A stretch of 64,000 nt of DNA from Lineus longissimus (taxonomy: Eukaryota; Nemertea; Pilidiophora; Heteronemertea; Lineidae). Positions within the stretch are counted from its first letter, which is position 1. Every line of letters begins with the position of its first letter. The translations under genes and the position numbers were made by a program. Location: assembly GCF_910592395.1 (NCBI RefSeq), contig NC_088319.1:7194001-7258000 (forward strand). Reading direction: 5' to 3'. Shown here piece by piece: positions 56,015-64,000 of the stretch. The notes under the pieces were generated by a model. It saw only the letters and a program-made list of their open reading frames with translations. It was not told the origin of the DNA and ran no database searches.

Positions 56015-57036
56015 CTAATATCGCGTATTGCCCCCACGGGCTGCAATGAGCGCTGCAATTCGTCGGGACATGCTTGTAACGAGGCTTTGTATCCTTCGTT
56101 GGGGGATTTCGCCCCAAATACGGACAATTGCATCACCAAGGTCGGCAAGGTTCTGAGGCCGAGGGTCCAAATTTTTGAGTTCTCTGCCGATATGGTCCCA
56201 CAGGTGCTCTATGGGGTTCATATCCGGGCTGTAAGGAGGCCAGTCCAGACGGTTGACGTCTTGTTCGTGCAAGAAATTGTCCACTATTGCTGCTCTGTGG
56301 GGTCTGGCGTTGTCGTCTGCTAGTGTCCAGGTGTTGCCGAAGTGGGCCCTTGCTTCTGGTAGCACGTGATCTCGGAGGATCTCCAAGTAGAGGAGACAAT
56401 TTACATTTTGCTCTAGGACGCGGACTGCAGTTTTTCCATGATAATGAATGGCGCCCCAGATATGGACTGAACCACCTCCAAATGGAACCCACAGCCCTAC
56501 ACAGTCTTCCCGAAGCTGCTCGCCTGGTAATCGACGAACTCTGACCCTGCCATCAACACGGAACAGCAAGAAACGGGGCTCGCCACCAAAGACGATGTGG
56601 CGCCACATTTCGTCCGGCACGTCAGCATGCGCTCTCGCCCACAGAAGCTGTCGACGTTTTGCCGCATCTGTCAATTTTGGACAGACCACCTGCCTTCTTG
56701 CATGATACCCGGCAGCAATCAGCCTACGTTTTACCGTTGTCCGACTAGCGTCAACATTATCCAGGTTTGCCAGTCATTGCGCAGCTGTGTTGTCGTTTTC
56801 TTACGATCTGCACGGCAACGACGCAAGAGATGACGGTCGTCTCTTTCATTAGAGATGCGAGGACGACCAGTAGGTCTCCCAACGTTAACATTACCGTCCT
56901 GTCGCCACTTCGAAACCCACCTTTGTACCGTCCTTTTCGAAAGTTCCATCACTTCGGCGATGGCGCCAGGACCTTGCCCGCTGCGCCACCTTCCAATGGC
57001 CTCACCTCGCTGAATTTGGCTGTATGGGCCGGGCAT
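56015..57036 (-). pseudogene. Tc1/mariner-like (DD34E) transposase, inactivated
   Basis: A cut-and-paste transposase read on the minus strand. The N-terminal part (57036 to about 56770) has a helix-turn-helix DNA-binding region (SKRTVQRWVSKWRQDG, residues 33-48) and the Tc1-type GRPR minor-groove motif (residues 57-60). The catalytic part (about 56760 to 56015) has DNARPHRA, with the second Asp at 56312-56314, and SPDMNPIEHLWD, with the Glu 34 residues later: the DD34E spacing of Tc1. It ends ARGGNTRY, typical of the family. Two lesions are seen. The halves are in different frames, best explained by loss of one base near 56765-56772. The first catalytic Asp, expected in an F-S-D-E-type motif, is Gly (codon 56582-56584, FGGEPRF). 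The copy cannot be active. I could not find terminal inverted repeats, so the element ends are unknown. Confidence 0.93.
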
Positions 57037-57150
57037 GACAAGTTCTGCATTGGCTAGTCAAGAAAATCCAATAGGATTGCGTTGGTTAACCAGGAGAATG
57101 CACGAACACCTAGTCGGCTGTGGACTAGGCATAGGACCGAAAGGACATGG
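57037..57150. other. Gap between Tc1 transposase start and gypsy LTR
   Basis: A 114-bp stretch that would hold the 5' leader and outer end of the Tc1 element and the insertion site of the gypsy element. No terminal inverted repeat matching the sequence beyond 56015 could be recognised. The five bases before the LTR are CATGG, a candidate target duplication whose partner is not visible. Confidence 0.5.
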
Positions 57151-57357
57151 TGTAGTGTGTTCCCTTCCACACCATTCCAAACCAACGAACACGAGGACGA
57201 GTCTCTGCTTTATTCGTTTATTGATACTCAGTATATATTGTGAACTTGACACGCCGATAACAATAATAACAACAACAAAAGAAAAACATGGCTCCGCGCT
57301 TGCACAGCTAGCACCTTAAACAAGAAAAACACAAGAGCAAATAAATCGACCACTACA
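57151..57357 (-). repeat. 3' LTR of the Ty3/gypsy element (207 bp)
   Basis: Bounded by the 7-bp inverted termini TGTAGTG...CACTACA (57151-57157 and 57351-57357), the standard TG...CA ends. On the element's own (minus) strand it has a TATA-like CAATATATAC at 57231-57240 and two AATAAA polyadenylation signals at 57217-57222 and 57209-57214. It is preceded by a polypurine tract, as expected for a 3' LTR downstream of integrase. At 207 bp it is short for a gypsy LTR. No second LTR copy was found to the right in this window. Confidence 0.88.
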
Positions 57358-57370
57358 TCTCCTCCCCCCA
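57358..57370 (-). promoter_or_regulatory. Polypurine tract (plus-strand primer site)
   Basis: On the minus strand this reads TGGGGGGAGGAGA and lies directly against the 5' end of the 3' LTR. It is the RNase H-resistant primer site for second-strand DNA synthesis in LTR elements. Confidence 0.88.
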
Positions 57371-57630
57371 GACATAGAGAATCCCAAAGCAAAATGACCA
57401 ACTACCAGTACAAACCATGTACTATATCAACAGTCCAAAGACCTGAGCAAGGCTCAATCTATAACAAAACAATATATTACTCTACCATCAGTGGAAATAA
57501 CATCACAAAGCTCCCTGCGGTAAATCCTATAGTACTTCTAGTACACGAAATTATACATAAACAGAAATATGCAGGTTCAGTCAAAATCCACAGACCACAA
57601 ATTAGAATCTAACCACGGCTACACTAGAAT
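57371..57630 (-). other. 3' untranslated spacer of the gypsy element
   Basis: A spacer of about 260 bp between the integrase stop and the polypurine tract. It is AT-rich with no recognisable additional gene, in particular no envelope-like frame and no chromodomain extension. A repeated word TTAGATTCTA occurs twice near its integrase end. Confidence 0.6.
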
Positions 57631-58067
57631 CTAATCATACCACAACTTAAGTTGAGACACATGTTTGGTCTCTAGTCTATTCTTGTCTTTCTTAACTCTA
57701 AATGTTACAGGCGAAACCTGTTCAACAATCTCAAATGGCCCTTTCCATCTAGGAGCCAACTTCTTCGAGAAGTTCTTCTCAGCAGAAGACAAATAGTGAG
57801 TCATTAACCAAACAACATCACCAACTTTGAAAGTAACAGGAGATTTAGATTTATCATATGCTATCTTGTTCTCACTTTGAACTTTCTCCATCTGACACAA
57901 AGCAGCATCTGCTCTCTCCCTATCCAGAGTTTCCTTCTTCACCATGAATGAATGAAAATCACTGCTCTTACCCTCATCTTGAGATGTTTGTGGACTCAGA
58001 ACATTTACTATTGGTGATTGGATTGCTCTAGAGAGAGAAAGTTCAGCTGGACTGAATCCAGTGGCCC

Positions 58068-58273
58068 GATTCACAGCAGTATTCATAGCAAATCTAATCT
58101 CACTCAGATGAATATCCCAAGTTCTGTGATCACCACCAGCCTGAAACACCTCAGATTGCAACATAGCTCTGATTCACAGTAGTATTCATAGCAAATCTAA
58201 TCTCACTCAGATGAATATCCCAAGTTCTGTGATCACCACCAGCCTGAAACACCTCAGATTGCAACATAGCTCT
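58068..58273 (-). repeat. 103-bp tandem duplication in integrase
   Basis: Positions 58068-58170 and 58171-58273 are direct repeats, both starting GATTCACAG and ending CATAGCTCT, with a single difference seen (C at 58077, T at 58180). The length is not a multiple of three, so the reading frame changes across it. It lies just after the catalytic Glu of integrase. The near-identity suggests it is young. Confidence 0.95.
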
Positions 58274-58656
58274 GAGATCTCTATTGACTCTTTCCACCCA
58301 ATTTGCTCGAGGGTGGTATGGAGAGCAATAAATCTGTTTAACGCCCCACTTTGTGCACACCGCCTTTAGAGTTCTACTAACAAATTGAGGACCATTATCT
58401 GAGACCAGGTACTTACAGGGACCAAATCTAGTGAAAACCTCTCTAACAAGTACAAGAGCGACATCCTTGCCTCTAGCCTTCTTTAGTGGGAATAATTCAA
58501 CCCATTTAGAGAAATGATCTCTGACCACTAACACATTTTTATGTGAAGAGTAAGACGCGGGTAACGGACCAACTAGATCCACAGCAAGTAATTCCCAGGG
58601 CCCACTACTCTTGATTGGTTCCATGGGACCAGCAGGTTTCCTGTAGATTGGCTGAT

Positions 58657-59548
58657 GGTGTGTTCACACTGGATGCGAATTGAAACCGAATTCCGTAGAG
58701 CGCTCTCCGGAATACGAATTGATTAATCCAGTTTCAGAACGGTCGCGTCACACTGGCCCGAATACCCATTCAAATTGGTTTAAAACGCGCCACACTCAAT
58801 GCATACTAACGACGCACCATCTATTATTATTATTATTATTATTTATTAACCTCCCATATGGGAGAATAAAATTTACGAGTACAAAACATATAAGTATATA
58901 ATATCACAGTATCACACAGTCATTATTAACAAGTTAAAATCGCGTAAGGTGCTTGACCATTTCCATCTCCCGGCCATGCCTATTGCCAAAGTTCGGGTCA
59001 AAGAGGAGTGTCCTCAGCGAGTCAACACCACCGTTGCTATTAGCGGAGAATCCCGGCCTCGCCCTCGAAAACGAGGCCAAAACCGGGGAAAACCCCGCCG
59101 CGACGATGTTGCTGACCAGCGTACCTTTGACCAACGAACCGGCGGCAACATACCTTGCCAGGAAATGGAAATGCAAGTCACGTGCAAGGGAGTTGATTTT
59201 TCCCTATTCTATGGCATAACGAAAAACGATTTGAGTTAATGAGATCATTTAAATACATCAGTTAACTAGTTCGGAGCACTAGTTCCCGCGGTCAAAGGTC
59301 ACTTTCCATGCGCCGGGCGCATGCGCAGTGCGATCGAAAACCTTAATTCGTATCAAGCGCGTCACACTTGAAATCTCAATACGGTTTCGTTGATTCGGAT
59401 TAGCTGATTCGCATTCAATTCGGTTTAAGAACCGTGTTGGTTAAAGCGGATTGAGATCGGTATGAACCGAATTGAGTGTGACGCCCCAATACGTATCAAC
59501 GTTTTAATTCGAATTCAATTCGTGTTAAAACCCCAGTGTGACCACGGC
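58657..59548. mobile_element. 892-bp ISL2EU-like non-autonomous element nested in pol
   Basis: Splits the gypsy integrase. Ends are imperfect 16-bp inverted repeats: GGTGTGTTCACACTGG at 58657-58672, and the reverse complement of 59533-59548, GCCGTGGTCACACTGG (13 of 16 match). It is flanked by AT on both sides (58655-58656 and 59549-59550). Removing the element plus one AT brings the two integrase parts back into one frame, so the boundaries and a 2-bp AT target duplication are well supported. A 2-bp AT duplication is what I know of ISL2EU (PIF/Harbinger-like) transposons. Further TCACACT words lie inside both ends (58748, 59362 and, inverted, near 59476). No transposase is recognisable. It carries a TTA microsatellite (58822-58844) and a GCGCATGCGC palindrome (59317-59326). 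Confidence 0.88.
58822..58844 (+). repeat. (TTA)n microsatellite
   Basis: About seven tandem ATT/TTA units inside the nested element, ending in ATTTATTAACC. Simple sequence. Confidence 0.85.
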
Positions 59549-59977
59549 ATTAGTGACCTGACACACTTTACACGTCTTCACAAAGTTTCGAACATCTTTA
59601 CCTACACCTGGCCAAACAAAGTTTTGCAAAACTCTCTTCAAAGTATTAGACCTTCCTCTATGACCAGCAGTCGGCTCAGAATGTAAGCTATACATGACAT
59701 GAGATCTGAGAACCTTAGGAACAACAATCTGTGTTCCTTTGACTAACATACCAGACTCGATCGAACATTCTTTGTACAAACTGGTTCTTGGTTTCACCGC
59801 TTTACCTTCAGATGTAATATACTCAAAGATAGGTCTCAGCTCTGGATCCTGCAATTGTATGAGTATCAACTCAGATGGTTTAAGAAGCAACTGACTAGGA
59901 ACATCCGACCCATAGCCATGCGATCCTATGCCACCATGACCCGGGATTGCCAGTGGAGGATCGGGAACCACCTCCCG

Positions 59978-60127
59978 ACAAGCAGAACAAAGAAAATCTA
60001 TTTCTCTTGCTTCGTCCACAGACACGCCCACACAATGGTCATGATACCAGCGATCACACTTGTCGCATTGGATCGAATCCTCATAGTCTGCAGTATCACT
60101 AGGTGTACACTCAGGATCAGAACAACG
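59978..60127 (-). other. PHD-type zinc finger within pol
   Basis: Residues 704-753 of the first pol part, lying after RNase H (PDALSR) and before the integrase zinc finger. Spacing is C-x4-C, then QCDKCDRWYHDHC (C-x2-C, H-x2-C), then FLCSAC: the C4HC3 layout with the aromatic DRWYH signature of PHD fingers. The first pair (CSDPEC) is wider than usual. PHD fingers of this type commonly read histone H3 tails, so a role in targeting integration to chromatin is plausible but inferred. Confidence 0.85.
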
Positions 60128-62237
60128 CTCTATCTGAACTTCATTCACTACAAACACACCAATGGTATAAACAGCTTCAAATCTGGAATCCCTACTCAAA
60201 GCATCTGGTACAATGTTCTGCTTCCCAGGTCTATACTTGACCTCAAAATCAAAGTTTTGTACTCTCAACACCAATCTATAGAGTAAAGGTGGCAAATTGG
60301 ATCTCCTGAAAATCCATGTCAAAGCTTGGTGGTCACTATACACCACCGTGTGTCTCCCTTCCAAGAGTGATCTAAATTTCTCCAAACCCCATACAACTGC
60401 TAGAATTTCTCTGTTAGTTGTACTGTAGTTTCTCTCATGCACGTTCAACGTCCTACTTGCATAAGCCAAGACTTTTAGGATTCCATCTTGCCACTGGTAC
60501 AAGGCTGCACCAAGCCCAACTCCTGAAGCATCAGTATGTAGCTCAAACTCACCAGAGGCCTCAGAGTGTGCCAAAATTGGAGCTTCACACAATTTCTTTT
60601 TCAGTGCTTCAAACGAATTTTGACATTCTACTGACCATGACCAAGGAACTTTGTCCCGTCTCAGATGAAATAGAGGCTCTGCAGTGCTCGAAAGATTTGG
60701 AATGAACTTACCAAACCAAGTTACCATACCCAAAAATCTGTCCAACTCTTTACGGTTGACAGGAGGAGCATAATTAATGATGGCCTCAACTTTACCTGGG
60801 TCAGTTGAAAAACCTTCTGAAGACACTCCTAACCCAAGGTACTTTGCAGACTGCAGAAGGAACCAACTTTTAGGAAGAGAAGCTGTCAGACCTGCCTCTT
60901 TCAGACACTGTAAAACCTTTCTCAGATGAATCAAGTGTCCCTGGATCGTTAAGCTGTAGACCAGGATGTCATCAATATTGACCTTTACACATTCTCCTAA
61001 TAGGCCTGCTTTGGTCAAAATCTTCTCCATCAACCTCTGAAAGGTGGCAATTCCATTTTTGCAATTTTCCCTGGCAGAGAAAGCAGTGAGTTCACGATCT
61101 TCTGCCCTAAGCCCCACCTGATAGTAGCCACTTTTCAAATCTATCACAGAGAAAACCTTTGCCCCATTCAAGTTGCTCATGACATGATCAAGTTTTTTTA
61201 TATGATATGCATCGAACTTAGTTACCGAATTCAACTTCCTCAGATCAACACACATCCTATACGATTTATCAGGTTTGGGAATCATAATAATCGGCGACCT
61301 CCAAGGACCTTTAGCTTCCTCAATCACACCCTTAGCAAGCATGTCATCAAGTTGTGGCTTGAGTGACTCTTCCTTACCTGGAGTCAAATTGTAAGGCTTC
61401 TGCCTAATCGGTGCAACATCTTCAATCAGCTCGATTTTGTGCTCAATTACAGTTGTATGACCTAGTGTTTCACTAAATACTTCAGGAAACTCCTGCTTCA
61501 GTTTCTGAATCTCAGATTCTCTTTGTTCAGGACTAATCAGTGAAGTGGGTACTTCACACGATGTATCACCAGAAACGTCGTCTTTGTGGTTTGCAAGAGA
61601 CTCACTCAAACTGGATATGGTCTCAACAGTGCAAGAAGTATGATCGAGCAATGGCCACTTAACTATGGGTTTGTGTGGAGTCCAATATGACCCTTCCCCA
61701 AAATCAAGAGTTAACCCAGACTTGTATATGAAGTCCCTACCAACCAGTACTGGAGAATCTAGCTTGCAAACCACTACACACTCTACTGCCAAAGGTACAC
61801 CAGCACATTCAAGATCAAGCATGGGTACACCAAGAGTGTCAACTTGACTACCCTCAAACCAAGAAAGAGACAACTTTTTGTCTGAGACAATTTCAACACC
61901 AACTTCTTCACACAGGTCTCTGGTTACCATGGTGACTGCACTTCCACTATCAACCAAGCCTTTCACAGACTTACCAGCAACTGATAATTGAACATGAGGT
62001 TCAACCATTCTCAAATCAGTTTTTACAAATTTGTTCGGCTTTACATCAACCTTCTTATGGGAATCGGCTTCAGACTTGCTACTACCGGAAGTATCAAGCT
62101 TCCGATTTGGACACTGGTACCTTTTGTGACCAAGTTCACCACAACTGTAGCAAGCATCATTGTATTTACCACCTGGTTTCTTTACAAAATCTGGTTTCTT
62201 CACAAAATCTGTTTTCTTACTAAGAAAAGAGTCCAAC

Positions 62238-63121
62238 TTAGGGGTAGAATCTAACTTTTTTCTTATTGTCTAGCATGAGATGCTTTTCTAAGACATAGCT
62301 GTCCGAAAACTGAGCCAACTGAAACAGACAGTCCCCTTCCCTCTCAAATAATTTCAAATGTAACTGTTCATCTCTAACTGTTGAAATAAACTGGTCAACC
62401 ACAATTTTTCTGAAAATGTCAGAAGCTTCATCATCCTCTAACAACCTTTTCGACGGGGTTGTCCAATGTCTGAAGTACGCCTCCAATCGCGATGCGTAAT
62501 CCAAGAACGTCTCGGATCTTTCTTTGGTGTCAGTACGGAACTTGGAGCGACAGGCAGACGGAGTTAAGCGATAGCGTGACAAAATCGCTTTTTTTACAGT
62601 ATCGAAGTTACCACGATCCGCTAGCGGGACTGCAAGTAAGCTGATTGCGCATTATCTGAGAGAAACGGCTCTAGGGCTGCACACCATTCATCTCTGTCGA
62701 TCTTGTACCGAGTTGCCAGATTCTCGAACGTTTGCAGCCAAAGCACCACATCGTCAGTTTTTGCAATCTTCGAAAACTCCTTGATGGGTATGAATCGGTG
62801 TTCCCTCTTGGGCATCTTGTCAACGATCGACTCAATGGATTCACGCATGATCCGATTGTTCTCATCTCTCTCTTCCCTGAATGTTTCCAACATTCTCATG
62901 AACACTGCCGGATCAGTATTAGTAGGTGGTGGCGGGGATACTGACGAAGTTGCCACCATTGCAGTAAGAAAAGGATCTTTTAGGTCTTTCAACTCGGATA
63001 ACGCTATAACTCTCTCAGCTTTATCTTTATACTCGGCAGAGTTCAGCCCGTTTTCCGTACACAGAACATTAATATAATCACTTGTATATCGCCTGAGCGA
63101 TTCAGCAATTGCTTCAGTCGG
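62238..63121 (-). pseudogene. gag: Ty3/gypsy gag, frameshifted and 5'-truncated
   Basis: Structural polyprotein of the same element. The open frame runs from 63121 without a usable ATG before MVATSSVSPPPP, so the natural start is missing or lies upstream. The first part ends WCAALEPFLSDNAQSAYL, where the frame breaks near 62632; loss of one base explains it. The second part (to 62238) has RSETFLDYASRLEAYFRHW and IVVDQFISTVRDEQLHLKLF, resembling the SCAN-like capsid C-terminal domain of gypsy Gag. Near 62259-62265 an A6 run precedes the zinc-knuckle frame, which lies one base over. This is either a programmed +1 shift or an indel in the A-run. Above 63121 the sequence changes to an unrelated dispersed repeat, and no 5' LTR or primer-binding site follows. 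Confidence 0.88.
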
Positions 63122-63205
63122 TTACCTCATTATAATAACGGATTTTCATTGGATCCTGGAGGAGGTTGACATACGCTCCCTAGCCCCATGCCCATGTCAT
63201 GTGTA
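63121..63205 (-). repeat. Dispersed repeat fragment, copy 2 (inverted partner at 54580-54663)
   Basis: On the minus strand this reads from CATGGGGCTAGGGAGCGTAT through CAATGAAAATCCGTTATTAT to GAGGTAA, matching 54580-54663 with few differences. Its GAGGTAA end coincides with the point where the gag reading frame opens. It could be gypsy leader sequence, or a separate repeat joined to a truncated gypsy copy. Confidence 0.8.
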
Positions 63206-64000
63206 CATATCGACAGATTGTCAAGAAAAACTCCTTTTATTAGGGAGCTCTTAGCGAGCTTAATGGTTAGAGAGTATGTGTATACCGTCAACGAAAAAAA
63301 CTTGACCCGGAACCAGAAAACCTCCACACCCAGGTGACATTTTTGCACGCGAATCGTATACGCTAATGCACAGCAATTTACCTGGGGAGAGATTTTCTTT
63401 TTCCAAACAAGTCAGCGGGACGCTACGATGTTTACGCAGAGAAGCCGCTGTTCGGTTGAAGATTTCGTCAAAACAGGGCCGAATCAAAGTGTGACGATAC
63501 CCTTGGGCGAATCGAAATGCATTAAACAACAATCTGCATCGATGCCAGAGATTATTTTTCTTTCCGCGAAGAAATCGTGCTTTGAACTGGCAAAATTCCG
63601 CAAAAGATTTTCAGTCTGCTAACTTTTCCGTAGTTTCAAGCGCACCAACACGATCGGTCCGGGGCTGCCCGTTTCGACGACGATTTCGTCAATATCATGG
63701 GGTGTGACAATATGTCAACGGTCTGGTTCCATTTATAATGCAATAATCTTGAAAGTACCTTGGTCTCAATGTCTATTTCCCCGTTTCCATGTCAAAATCC
63801 TACCGTGAAACCTGAAACCACTCGCCCACAACATTTCAATTTTCCGCAGAAAGCGCATGCGCACTAACTCAAACGCACACACTACCCTCAAACTATTCAC
63901 GCTTATTTTACTTTTCTGGCTTCAAAATGAGCTGGATTAGATTACTTTACATACCGATAACATGCATTGGCGTTTAAAGTCCAACACTTTTTAAAAAATT
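63206..64000. other. Unassigned sequence to the window edge
   Basis: No recognisable gene or LTR. The frames present (63260-63532 minus, 63428-63622 plus and others) have no domain I recognise and overlap each other. A GCGCATGCGC palindrome (63853-63862), the core of NRF1-type sites, is present. If the gypsy element were complete, its 5' LTR should lie here or beyond; nothing here resembles the LTR at 57151-57357. Confidence 0.5.

Larger units (their letters stand above)
57631..62236 (-). pseudogene. pol: Ty3/gypsy pol (protease, RT, RNase H, PHD finger, integrase), broken
   Basis: Retrotransposon polyprotein that copies element RNA into DNA and integrates it. The first open part (62236-59549) shows in order: a CCHC knuckle CYSCGELGHKRYQC (residues 29-42); an aspartic protease DSGS (96-99); RT with SVIDLKSGYYQV and the catalytic VNIDDILV (419-426); RNase H with ELHTDASG (565-572); a PHD-like zinc finger (704-753); and the integrase HHCC finger (851-892). 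The integrase core continues after the nested element: D, D, E at codons 58577-58579, 58397-58399 and 58292-58294, then a GPY/F module (KGPFEIVEQVSPVTFRVK) near the end. The order RT-RNase H-integrase is that of Ty3/gypsy. Lesions: RT lacks the segment with the usual MPFG motif (near 61070), an 892-bp insertion, and a 103-bp tandem duplication that shifts frame. It is inactive. Confidence 0.95.

Noticed and set aside
55950-57110. Terminal inverted repeats of the Tc1 element
   Set aside because: CCAAATTGATAGGAATTGC near 55965 and CCAATAGGATTGCGTTGG near 57067 look related, but align as direct rather than inverted sequence and only loosely.
58949-59239. Frames inside the ISL2EU-like element as a transposase
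   Set aside because: Three overlapping short frames with no catalytic motif. The element is too short for the family's transposase.
59317-63862. GCGCATGCGC palindromes (59317-59326 and 63853-63862) as NRF1-driven promoters
   Set aside because: The motif matches, but no transcript start, CpG island or gene follows. One copy lies inside a mobile element.

Overview
The window is animal nuclear DNA and contains no intact host protein-coding gene. It has three parts: a giant satellite array (1-53126), a short unique flank (about 53127-55930), and a cluster of broken, nested transposable elements (about 55930-63121) with unassigned sequence to the end. The mobile elements (Tc1/mariner DD34E, a Ty3/gypsy LTR retrotransposon, an ISL2EU-like element with AT target duplications) and frequent AGGCCTA-type words near 55.37-55.44 kb suggest a marine invertebrate, possibly an echinoderm, hemichordate or similar. 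That placement is a low-confidence inference.

Positions 1-53126 are a head-to-tail satellite with a 152/153-bp monomer, about 340 copies, all in one orientation, open on the left edge of the window. Monomers fall into linked-variant classes arranged in higher-order repeats (HORs). I measured an 18-mer period of about 2745 bp (roughly 3.0-8.5 kb) and a 21-mer period of about 3197 bp (roughly 32-41 kb). Longer-range duplicate blocks lie about 12036 bp and 15584 bp apart. Most positions that differ between monomers are CpG versus TpG or CpA. The array is interrupted once, at 37849-38800, by a 952-bp element with 25-bp perfect terminal inverted repeats and a 9-bp target duplication. The HOR paralogue at 34643-34651 is its empty site. 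The right-hand kilobase (52131-53126) holds diverged monomers, as expected at an array edge.

Beyond the array, 53127-55930 is AT-rich flank with two long G-runs and no convincing gene. A minus-strand Tc1-like transposase (56015-57036) is dead: it carries a frameshift and a lost first catalytic Asp. Next is the 3' end of a minus-strand Ty3/gypsy element: a 207-bp LTR (57151-57357), a polypurine tract, then integrase, RNase H, RT, protease and gag reading right to left up to 63121. It has a PHD-type zinc finger between RNase H and integrase. It is broken by two frame changes in or after gag, an RT deletion, a 103-bp tandem duplication in integrase, and the nested ISL2EU-like element (58657-59548). 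No 5' LTR is visible. At its 5' edge begins an 85-bp sequence that recurs inverted at 54580-54663.

Overall the window looks like the edge of a (peri)centromeric or other heterochromatic satellite domain next to a transposon graveyard.
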